A stretch of 64,000 nt of DNA, taken from an uncultured Draconibacterium sp. GTDB lineage: Bacteria; Bacteroidota; Bacteroidia; Bacteroidales; Prolixibacteraceae. Below, one piece after another: positions 24,620 through 31,705 of the stretch; positions within the stretch are counted from its first letter, which is position 1, and each line of letters opens with the position of its first letter. The position numbers and the translations under genes were made by a program. The notes under the pieces were generated by a model. The model searched no databases. It was not told where the DNA came from and worked only from the letters and a program-made list of their open reading frames with translations. Where the stretch lies: contig NZ_OY781884.1 of assembly GCF_963677155.1 (NCBI RefSeq), positions 4,336,501 through 4,400,500 on the forward strand, in the 5' to 3' direction.

Positions 24620-24702
24620 AATAAGCTAAATATTGCTCGACAGAATAAGCTAAATGTGATACAACAGAATAGGCTAAATATTGTACGGCGATATAAGCTA
24701 AA
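24620..24702 (+). repeat. Four 24-bp-period repeats upstream of fic
   Basis: Units start at 24620, 24644, 24668 and 24692, exactly 24 bp apart, each with the core AATAAGCTAAATATTG or a close variant. The array ends 34 bp before the fic start. The regular spacing indicates a multi-site operator, or iterons. Confidence 0.75.
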
Positions 24703-24736
24703 ATAAATACAGATTTTAAATTAAGGTAAGATAACT

Positions 24737-26269
24737 ATGGCAACACCATCTGAAAAACTGGCACAATCACTTGAAGTTTTACAAAAACTACAAAATGAAA
24801 ATGGCCTTGCCGTTATCAAGGCTGATGCGCTATCTCGAACCCATAAAGAAAGGCTTCTTGCAAATGGATTTATCGAAGAGGTGATGAAAGGATGGTTTAT
24901 TGCCACAAGGCCGGATGCTCCAAACGGTGATACGACATCTTGGTACACGTCTTTTTGGAATTTCGTACAGGTTTATCTTACATCCAGATTTGAGGGGAAT
25001 TGGTGTCTTTCTCCAGACCAGTCATTACTACTTTCTGTTGGAAACAGAACCGTCCCGTCACAGCTTTTGGTTCGTTCGCCTAAGGCGAGGAATAAAGTCA
25101 CACAGCTTATTCACAATACATCCATTCTTGATATGCGGTTGTCATTACCGCCCAAAGACGACATTGCAGTACTGGATGGATTAAATGTATTTTCTTTGGA
25201 AAGTGGATTGATTGCCGTTAATGCCGATTTCTTTACACGTAATTCAATTGACGCAAGAGCCTGTCTTGCTATGGTCAAGGATGCTTCGGTACTCTTGGCA
25301 AAGCTGTTGGAAGGTGGACATAGCGTGATTGCCGGACGTTTGGCTGGGGCTTTTCGGAATATCGGCAATGAACGCATTGCGGACACCATTGTTAAAACCA
25401 TGAAATCGGCCGGATACACCATTCGGGAGGAAGACCCGTTTGCTGAAAAACTGCCGGAAAACATTATCGGAATTCGGGAAACCTCGCCCTATGTCAGCCG
25501 GATAAAGCTGATGTGGCACCAGATGCGCGGTGCGGTCATTGAAAATTTCCCAGAATCTAAGGCATTACCTACGGATATTGAATCCTATATGAAAGAAGTC
25601 GAGGAACAATATGCCGAAGATGCTTATCATTCCTTGTCCATCGAAGGCTACCGCGTCACGCCTGAACTGATTGAACGGGTGAGGGATGGAAACTGGAATC
25701 CCGATGGCAATGACGCGGATAGGGAAACCCGTAATGCCATGGCCGCACGGGGGTATTATCAGGCATTTCAGGCCGTAAAAGAAAGTATCAAGAAAATCCT
25801 TGCCGGAGAAAACCCGGGAGAGGTTGCCGATATGGAACATGGCGACTGGTATCGTGAATTGTTTGCCCCAAGTGTTGTTGCTGGATTATTAAAACCTGCC
25901 GACCTTGCCGGATATCGGAATAATCAGGTTTATATCAAAGGCTCAAAACATACGCCGCTTAGCCCCGAGGCCGTGCGCGATGCCATTCCCGCACTGTTTG
26001 AATTGTTACGTAGTGAAGATAACGCAGGTGTTCGGGCAGTTTTAGGACACTTCGTTTTTGTCTATATCCACCCCTATATGGATGGTAACGGACGTATCGG
26101 ACGGTTCCTTTTCAATACCATGTTGGCCTCTGGCGGGTATTCGTGGACTGTTATTCCGGTTGAGCAAAGGGACAGCTACATGGCGGCACTGGAACGCGCC
26201 AGCGTTGACGGGGACATTCGTGATTTTGCAAGGTTCTTGGGGGATTTGGCCAGTGTGCAAGCTAAATAG
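24737..26269 (+). CDS. fic: Fic-domain protein with N-terminal regulator-like region
   Basis: In this 510-residue protein the Fic motif HPYMDGNGRIGR lies near residue 444 and is complete, so AMP transfer (or another nucleotidyl/phosphoryl transfer) is plausible. An inhibitory motif SLSIEG near residue 298 fits the (S/T)xxxE(G/N) autoinhibition rule, placing it with class II Fic proteins. The first 230 or so residues look like a winged-helix/AbiEi-type antitoxin region (LAVIKADALSRTHKERLLANGFIEEV..WFIATRPD). The four 24-bp repeats before the gene may be its own binding sites. Confidence 0.85.
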   Translation: MATPSEKLAQSLEVLQKLQNENGLAVIKADALSRTHKERLLANGFIEEVMKGWFIATRPDAPNGDTTSWYTSFWNFVQVYLTSRFEGNWCLSPDQSLLLSVGNRTVPSQLLVRSPKARNKVTQLIHNTSILDMRLSLPPKDDIAVLDGLNVFSLESGLIAVNADFFTRNSIDARACLAMVKDASVLLAKLLEGGHSVIAGRLAGAFRNIGNERIADTIVKTMKSAGYTIREEDPFAEKLPENIIGIRETSPYVSRIKLMWHQMRGAVIENFPESKALPTDIESYMKEVEEQYAEDAYHSLSIEGYRVTPELIERVRDGNWNPDGNDADRETRNAMAARGYYQAFQAVKESIKKILAGENPGEVADMEHGDWYRELFAPSVVAGLLKPADLAGYRNNQVYIKGSKHTPLSPEAVRDAIPALFELLRSEDNAGVRAVLGHFVFVYIHPYMDGNGRIGRFLFNTMLASGGYSWTVIPVEQRDSYMAALERASVDGDIRDFARFLGDLASVQAK

Positions 26270-26300
26270 ATTGCCGTTACTTTAAAAATATTGCGATTTA

Positions 26301-26315
26301 GGTACTCAGAGTACC
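26301..26315. repeat. Perfect short palindrome after fic
   Basis: GGTACTCAGAGTACC is a 7-bp perfect inverted repeat around one base, 30 bp after the fic stop. It lacks a T-run and could be an operator half of unknown owner. Confidence 0.3.
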
Positions 26316-26429
26316 GAGTTTGGTTTCAAATTGAAAAACCATACTAAGATACCGCACAGAAGTTTTTACAAATCACTTTCGGACAAGCTCAATCATTGTC
26401 CTCTTTTTTGGCAAAGGGAAAAATATAAG

Positions 26430-26651
26430 TTATGGTGCAGTACATTCCAAGTTATAATAATTACTCAAAACCTTGGTAACCTCTTTTTGACGGCTTTCTG
26501 AAACTAAAACATCACCTGTTCCCATTATCTCATAGATTGCATCAGCCATTTCTCTTGCTGTTTCTTCCAATCCTTTTTGGGTATCCGGCTTTTTATTATT
26601 CATTCGTTGGGAATGTTTTTTGTGTTTAGACTTTCTCTTGTTTATACCCAT
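26430..26651 (-). CDS. Small hypothetical protein
   Basis: The 73-residue protein has a very basic N-terminus (MGINKRKSKHKKHSQRMNNKK) and a helical C-terminal half. A clear ribosome-binding site AAGGAGA precedes the ATG at 26651. No family recognised. Its upstream region runs directly into the broken mmpB fragment, so this gene marks the right edge of the proteobacterial-style block. Confidence 0.5.
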   Translation of the reverse strand: MGINKRKSKHKKHSQRMNNKKPDTQKGLEETAREMADAIYEIMGTGDVLVSESRQKEVTKVLSNYYNLECTAP

Positions 26652-26689
26652 TTTAATTTTATCTCCTTATTGTACTTCTCTTCAATAGC

Positions 26690-26998
26690 ATTGCAAACTT
26701 ACGCTATTTACTTGATGATGTACAGTTCTGGGTAGACAACAATACCTATGAGCCGGATGAAATTGCTACACGGTTTCATCATCGCATGGTTTTTATCCAT
26801 CCGTTTCCCAATGGTAATGGTCGGCATGCACGGTTGATTGCTGACACTTTATTGACGGATGTTATGGGATTGGAGCCATTCACCTGGGGAAATGGCGATT
26901 TGCTGCATACAGGCGATGTACGGCACGAATATATTGAAGCATTACGGGCTGCTGACAATCACGATTACGAGCCACTGAAAGCTTTTGTAAGAAGTTGA
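26690..26998 (+). pseudogene. 5'-truncated mobile mystery protein B (Fic) remnant
   Basis: The frame reads RYLLDDVQFWVDNNTYEPDE, then TRFHHRMVFIHPFPNGNGRHAR and continues to a stop at 26998. This is the C-terminal half of mobile mystery protein B, a Fic family member usually of about 195 residues. The N-terminal half is missing and no start precedes it, so an insertion or deletion near 26690 cut the gene. Confidence 0.75.
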
Positions 26999-27163
26999 TA
27001 AGATATAACTGTTTTAAAAAAGAACAATGGAAATAAACAAAAAAGTGCTATATTGTAAAAGCGACTTAACCCTTTAAACGGTAGTTTTATAAAGACTTGG
27101 TGGCTATTAAGTTTTTATTTGCAAAGGAAATTTAAAATAAATAAAGCATGTCTAGAATATGTT

Positions 27164-27194
27164 TTAGCATTTAGCGAGAAATCTTTTACCTTTG
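27164..27194 (+). promoter_or_regulatory. Bacteroidota-type promoter of the ietAS pair
   Basis: TACCTTTG (27187-27194) matches the Bacteroidota -7 consensus TAnnTTTG, with a weak -33 region (TTAG) at the right distance. It lies 33 bp before the ietA start, and AGGAG precedes the ATG. Confidence 0.5.
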
Positions 27195-27227
27195 TAGTAG
27201 GTGCTAAAACTATATCAGGAGCAATTT

Positions 27228-28244
27228 ATGACAACATCAGAATTAGTAAAACAACTTTTTCTATCATTTAGTAGTAAAGATGATAATGCTTTCGAATCTG
27301 TTGCTCGTGAGTACATTGACAGAGAAAAGCGAAAGAAGCATACTATTGTTGCCAAAGAACTTGAACAGGCACTTTTTAACAGAACGGCCAGAAAATCGGA
27401 GTCTGCTAAACGCTATAAAGATTCAGTTCCAATTCCTCGTGATTCCGAAAAAGGGTTTCCATTATTAGAGATACAATATTGTGACGAAGAAATTGATAAC
27501 CTTATTGTGTCAGATAATGTTAAAGAGCAGCTTGAACAGGTTATCAGAGAGTTTAAAGACGCAGATGTATTAGCTACATACAATCTCATAAATAAGAGAA
27601 AGGTTTTATTTTGTGGAAAGCCAGGAACAGGCAAGACATATTCAGCAAAAATTTTAAGTTCGATTTTAAATATTCCTCTAGTTTATATAAGATTTGATGC
27701 AATTATATCTTCATATCTTGGGGAAACCGCAGGTAATCTTAGAAAGGTTTTCGATTTTATTGAGAGTGGAACTTGGGTGGTTTTATTTGATGAGTTTGAT
27801 ATCATTGGGAAGAATAGAGATGATAGTCATGAGCATGGAGAAATAAAAAGGGTTGTTAATAATTTCCTGCAAATGATTGATAATGCAAAAGGAGATAGTA
27901 TTTTGCTAGCGGCTACAAACCATCAAAATATGTTAGACCCGGCAATCTGGAGGCGTTTTGATGATGTTATATATTTTGATTTGCCAAAGGAAGAGTCCCG
28001 TAGAAAATTGATTGAAATTTATTTAAAAGCAATAAAGCGAGAAAGTAATATTGACCTTTCGTTGTTATCTTCAAAAATGGACGGTTTTTCTCCTGCTGAT
28101 ATTAAAATGGCAACTGAAAGTGCAATGAAAAATGCAATAATAAACTCACGGAACTCTCTAACCATGAATGATTTAGATAAAGCTATTGTGGCTTTTATTC
28201 AGAGAGAAAAGGTAAAAAATAATAAACTAGGTGACAACAAATAA
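27228..28244 (+). CDS. ietA: AAA+ ATPase, IetA-like
   Basis: I start at the ATG 27228, which follows AGGAG. The protein is 338 residues. A helical N-terminal part (1-110) is followed by an AAA module with Walker A CGKPGTGKT, Walker B VVLFDEFD, sensor 1 LAATNHQ and the arginine-finger region WRRFDD. AAA ATPase plus adjacent subtilase is the composition of the IetAS system, known from Agrobacterium plasmid exclusion and reported as anti-phage. The stop codon shares a base with the protease start (TAATG), so the pair is coupled. Confidence 0.82.
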   Translation: MTTSELVKQLFLSFSSKDDNAFESVAREYIDREKRKKHTIVAKELEQALFNRTARKSESAKRYKDSVPIPRDSEKGFPLLEIQYCDEEIDNLIVSDNVKEQLEQVIREFKDADVLATYNLINKRKVLFCGKPGTGKTYSAKILSSILNIPLVYIRFDAIISSYLGETAGNLRKVFDFIESGTWVVLFDEFDIIGKNRDDSHEHGEIKRVVNNFLQMIDNAKGDSILLAATNHQNMLDPAIWRRFDDVIYFDLPKEESRRKLIEIYLKAIKRESNIDLSLLSSKMDGFSPADIKMATESAMKNAIINSRNSLTMNDLDKAIVAFIQREKVKNNKLGDNK

Positions 28245-28387
28245 TGACAAATCTTAATCACCTTAACCTACCATCATTTAGCGGAAATATAGATAGATAG
28301 ACAAATGGTCGTGGAGGTGGTTATAAATTCCCTGCTGGACGTAATAAATCATCTTTTCGAAATAATGCTATTCAAAAAGCTGATGAG

Positions 28388-30664
28388 TTGAGCTCATCTT
28401 TCTCAGCATTAAAAAGAAAGTTTCCGATTAGTCTAAATCCGTCATTGATATATGAAATATCTATCAATCAGGGGGTCTACGTAGACGGATTTGAAAAGAT
28501 ATTAGCGTCGATGGATATTCATGTATTGTCTGTTGCCGAAGGGAAACAAGGGTATTGGGTTGCATTTAGTGATGATGAAAATCTAAGAGCATTTAGGTCA
28601 AAGCTTGAAACATATGCTTCTGAATTAGGGCCAAGGTATGATTTCTTTGATGCAATTGATGTCCTGCAAGATATTCCAATTGAGAAGAAAATTGGCAAGG
28701 GATTGCGAGACAATCCGCTTGGTGACGTGTCCGATTTTATCGATATTGAGCTTTGGCGGATGAATGACGTTCAAAAAAACGAAGCATTCATAAACGAATT
28801 ACAAAACGCATATTCAGATAGAACTAAATTAAATATCCATGATAGGTTAATAACAAAATCTTTTGTTCTAATTAGAGTTAAACTAACAAAGGAAACATTT
28901 GATGACATTATTCAATTAAAAGAAATTGCAAGAGCGGACAGACCATCAATAACAAAATTTAATCCTTTTGAATACTTCCGTCCAGATGTATCGGATATCG
29001 AATTTGAAGAACCTGCTGAAAATGCTGTAGGCGTTTTAGTAGTAGATTCTGGAATTATCTCAAACCACCCAATGCTTGAAAAATGTATTGGTGGAGAAGA
29101 GAATTTTCAAAATGGCGAAGAAGCAACACATGACACAGTAGGTCATGGTACCGCGGTTTCAGGGCTTGTTGCATATGGAGATATTGAAAAGTCTTTAGTT
29201 GAAAAGAAATTTAAGCCCGAAAATTGGATTTTTTCAGCAAAAGTTATGTATGCCGAACAAATATTCGGAGGTCAACTAAATGCTTGTTATGACCCAAATA
29301 AATTGGTGGAACATCAGTTTAAAGATGCTGTTGACCAGTTTTTATCCAATACGGAATTTAATATTAAAGTCGTTAATATTTCTCTTGGCAATGTAAATGA
29401 AATTTGGAATAAAAATTTCCAAAGGCAACTACCATTAGCGGCATTGATTGATGAACTTGCAATTGAGTACCCCGGTGTAGTCTTTATTATTTCCACAGGG
29501 AATGTTAATCCATCTGATTTTTATGATGAGATTGGCGACATTAAAGACAACTACCCATCCTTTTTGACTGAAAATGATAACTTTAAAATAATTAATCCGG
29601 CTACATCTGCACTTGCCTTATCCGTTGGTTCATTAGCGCACAGGCAAAGGATTGAGAATCCTAGATATGGTGATGAACAAATTTTGACACCAATTGCAGA
29701 AGAACACTATCCTTCTCCCTTTACCCGTACTGGCTTTGGTGTGAATGGCATGGTAAAGCCGGAACTGATGGAGTATGGTGGAAATTTGATACTGTTTAAA
29801 AATCAAGCTGGTTGGATTAAGGAAGATAAAGGCGGGAAGATTGCTGTATTAAACAATAGTACTGTAAATAATATTGTTAAGTTTGATGTTGGTACTAGCT
29901 TTTCTGCTCCCAAAGTTGCTCATTTGGCGAGTAAGATAACTTCACAGTTCCCTACCAAATCTGCAAACTATATTAAGAATCTGATGTTAATAGGTGCTGA
30001 TTACCCATTTAATCCTTCAAAAGAGTTCTACTCTGAAAATGACAAGAAAAAAGCTGAGGTCAAAAATCTTAGAGTCAGTGGATATGGTCATTCAAGATTT
30101 GAAAGAGCAATTTATTCTCAAAAAAACAGAGTTGTACTGTTAGACGAAGACAATATTGGTCTCAATAAAGTAAAAATATACTCATTACAACTCCCAGAAG
30201 TTTTCTTCTCCACAAGTGGAAAAAAGCGTGTCACCGTAACCCTTACTTTTAACCCCGAAACAAGGTCAACGCGTGGGGATAGTTATTTAGGAAATAGAAT
30301 GGAATTTCATTTGTTTCATTCCATCGAACCACAAGTCTTATTGGATAAATATGGTGTATTGCCAGATGGTGCTGAAACCGTTGAATTGCCTGATGACATT
30401 AAAAAAAAGGAAATAGAACTTTTTCCAGGCGCAAACATAAGGAAAGCAGGGTGTCACCAAAAAGCTTGGAAAGATTATATACGACAGCCAAAGAATGTCC
30501 CAACGTCTCCTATTTCATTAGTGCTTTTAAACTTTAAAAAATGGATTGTTGATGACACATATCTACAAGATTATTGTATTTCTGTTGTTTTTGAGCATGA
30601 GCAGGAGATAGAATTATACAATGCAATTAGAGCAAATGTTCAAACAAGAGCACGTGTTAGGTAG
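28388..30664 (+). CDS. ietS: Subtilisin-like serine protease (S8), IetS-like; early amber codon upstream
   Basis: The catalytic triad is intact: Asp in VLVVDSGI, His in VGHGTAVSG and Ser in GTSFSAPK, within a 758-residue reading that opens with a TTG. Homology-like sequence (TNGRGGGYKFPAGRN..) continues in frame upstream to an ATG at 28244, but a TAG at 28298-28300 (codon 19) interrupts it. A single CAG-to-TAG change would explain this. Either the gene is disabled, reads through, or restarts downstream. The protease would be released or activated by the adjacent ATPase. Confidence 0.78.
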   Translation: MSSSFSALKRKFPISLNPSLIYEISINQGVYVDGFEKILASMDIHVLSVAEGKQGYWVAFSDDENLRAFRSKLETYASELGPRYDFFDAIDVLQDIPIEKKIGKGLRDNPLGDVSDFIDIELWRMNDVQKNEAFINELQNAYSDRTKLNIHDRLITKSFVLIRVKLTKETFDDIIQLKEIARADRPSITKFNPFEYFRPDVSDIEFEEPAENAVGVLVVDSGIISNHPMLEKCIGGEENFQNGEEATHDTVGHGTAVSGLVAYGDIEKSLVEKKFKPENWIFSAKVMYAEQIFGGQLNACYDPNKLVEHQFKDAVDQFLSNTEFNIKVVNISLGNVNEIWNKNFQRQLPLAALIDELAIEYPGVVFIISTGNVNPSDFYDEIGDIKDNYPSFLTENDNFKIINPATSALALSVGSLAHRQRIENPRYGDEQILTPIAEEHYPSPFTRTGFGVNGMVKPELMEYGGNLILFKNQAGWIKEDKGGKIAVLNNSTVNNIVKFDVGTSFSAPKVAHLASKITSQFPTKSANYIKNLMLIGADYPFNPSKEFYSENDKKKAEVKNLRVSGYGHSRFERAIYSQKNRVVLLDEDNIGLNKVKIYSLQLPEVFFSTSGKKRVTVTLTFNPETRSTRGDSYLGNRMEFHLFHSIEPQVLLDKYGVLPDGAETVELPDDIKKKEIELFPGANIRKAGCHQKAWKDYIRQPKNVPTSPISLVLLNFKKWIVDDTYLQDYCISVVFEHEQEIELYNAIRANVQTRARVR

Positions 30665-30688
30665 TAGGGCTTTCTTTGTTCAATTATC

Positions 30689-30701
30689 TGTGCGTATTGT
30701 T
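30689..30701 (+). promoter_or_regulatory. Shared upstream element (radC-like copy)
   Basis: CTGTGCGTATTG lies 60 bp before the radC-like start, with CATTGT 18 bases further. A TATAAT also lies in the spacer, so two -10 choices exist here. Confidence 0.5.
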
Positions 30702-30760
30702 TTGATATAATACTTGTCATTGTCCTTTCATCACAACAAGCATGAAAGGACAAACTGCAA

Positions 30761-31255
30761 ATGACAGATACAAAATTCACCTTCAATGAAATCGATATTG
30801 TTTACAAGCCCATGAGGGATATGGATAAACGCCCGAAAATAACCTGTTCCGGCGATGCCTATGCGGTTTTTCGGGAAAACTGGGACGAAATGAAGATTGG
30901 TATTGTCGAACATTTCAAGGTGATGTTCCTCAATCGGGCAAACAAGGTTCTGGGGGTTCATACCCATTCAACGGGTGGGCAGTCCGGGACAGTGGTTGAC
31001 CGCAAGCTCATTTTTGCAACGGCGTTAAAGAGTGGAGCGTGTTCTGTAATTTTTGCCCATAACCACCCATCGGGGAACTTGCAACCATCCGAACAGGACA
31101 AAAACCTTCAATGCAAATTGGAAGAATGCGGTAAAATTTTAGATATATCCGTTCTTGACCATATTATCCTCAGTGGGACGGACGGCGGATATTATTCCTT
31201 TGCGGATGGCACAGCGCATGAGGAAAGGGCAGTAGTGTCGCAATTAACTCTTTAA
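30761..31255 (+). CDS. RadC-like JAB-domain protein
   Basis: This 164-residue JAB/MPN domain protein of the RadC (DUF2466) family shows AHNHPSGN with the metal-binding His pair and a late HIILSG segment. The N-terminal helix-hairpin-helix of chromosomal RadC is absent, as in plasmid-borne versions. These proteins are frequent on mobile elements, with unproven roles in DNA processing or anti-defence. It has the element-wide upstream motif and a terminator after it. Confidence 0.85.
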   Translation: MTDTKFTFNEIDIVYKPMRDMDKRPKITCSGDAYAVFRENWDEMKIGIVEHFKVMFLNRANKVLGVHTHSTGGQSGTVVDRKLIFATALKSGACSVIFAHNHPSGNLQPSEQDKNLQCKLEECGKILDISVLDHIILSGTDGGYYSFADGTAHEERAVVSQLTL

Positions 31256-31262
31256 GATAATA

Positions 31263-31298
31263 ATCAAGCCGATAGCATCTGCTGTCGGCTTGATATTA
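31263..31298. terminator. Bidirectional terminator between radC-like and 31310-31705
   Basis: ATCAAGCCGA pairs with TCGGCTTGAT, extended inward by TAGCA/TGCTG. The hairpin separates two convergent genes and has AT-rich tails on both sides. Confidence 0.7.
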
Positions 31299-31309
31299 TA
31301 ATTTGAATC

Positions 31310-31705
31310 TTACCCCTCAAAATAATCCTTCACCTCGACCTCTGTCACGTATGGTTCTTCGTTTTCAGATGAGAGCTGTGTATAGCGTTCATCTTTGACC
31401 ACGATTTGGTTGACCGTGTGATTGATAAGGTCAAGATAAAGCTGATGGAGTCTGTATCCTTTGATGGTGAGTTGTTCCTTGGTAAAGGCGGCTTCGATGA
31501 TGTTGACATCATCGGTCAGGGAAAACGTAACTTTGCTTAAATGCGCATAGGCAAAAGCCTGCTCGTTGCCATCCGGCCACACGAACCGTACGAACGGGTA
31601 GATACTTTTCCCTTTTGTTTTTCCAATCTCGTAAATGGTTTCAACTTTCTTGCGTTTGTCGATTTCTTCTTCGATACGTGTTTTAGATTTCGAGGTCTCT
31701 GTCAT
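31310..31705 (-). CDS. Hypothetical protein co-translated with traI
   Basis: The 131-residue protein has a basic coiled N-terminus (SKTRIEEEIDKRKKVETIYE) and a beta-rich C-terminal part. No family recognised. Its start lies inside the 3' end of traI (23-bp overlap at 31683-31705), so it is translationally coupled and probably works with the relaxase. Confidence 0.6.
   Translation of the reverse strand: MTETSKSKTRIEEEIDKRKKVETIYEIGKTKGKSIYPFVRFVWPDGNEQAFAYAHLSKVTFSLTDDVNIIEAAFTKEQLTIKGYRLHQLYLDLINHTVNQIVVKDERYTQLSSENEEPYVTEVEVKDYFEG

Noticed and set aside
24620-24702. CRISPR array
   Set aside because: Only four units with 24-bp period and 8-base gaps; far too short for spacers, and no cas genes are in the window.
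30689-30701. MobF nic site, since GTGCGTATTG also occurs in the R388 nic region
   Set aside because: The five copies lie upstream of five different genes at promoter distance, and none has the adjacent hairpin needed by TrwC-type relaxases.
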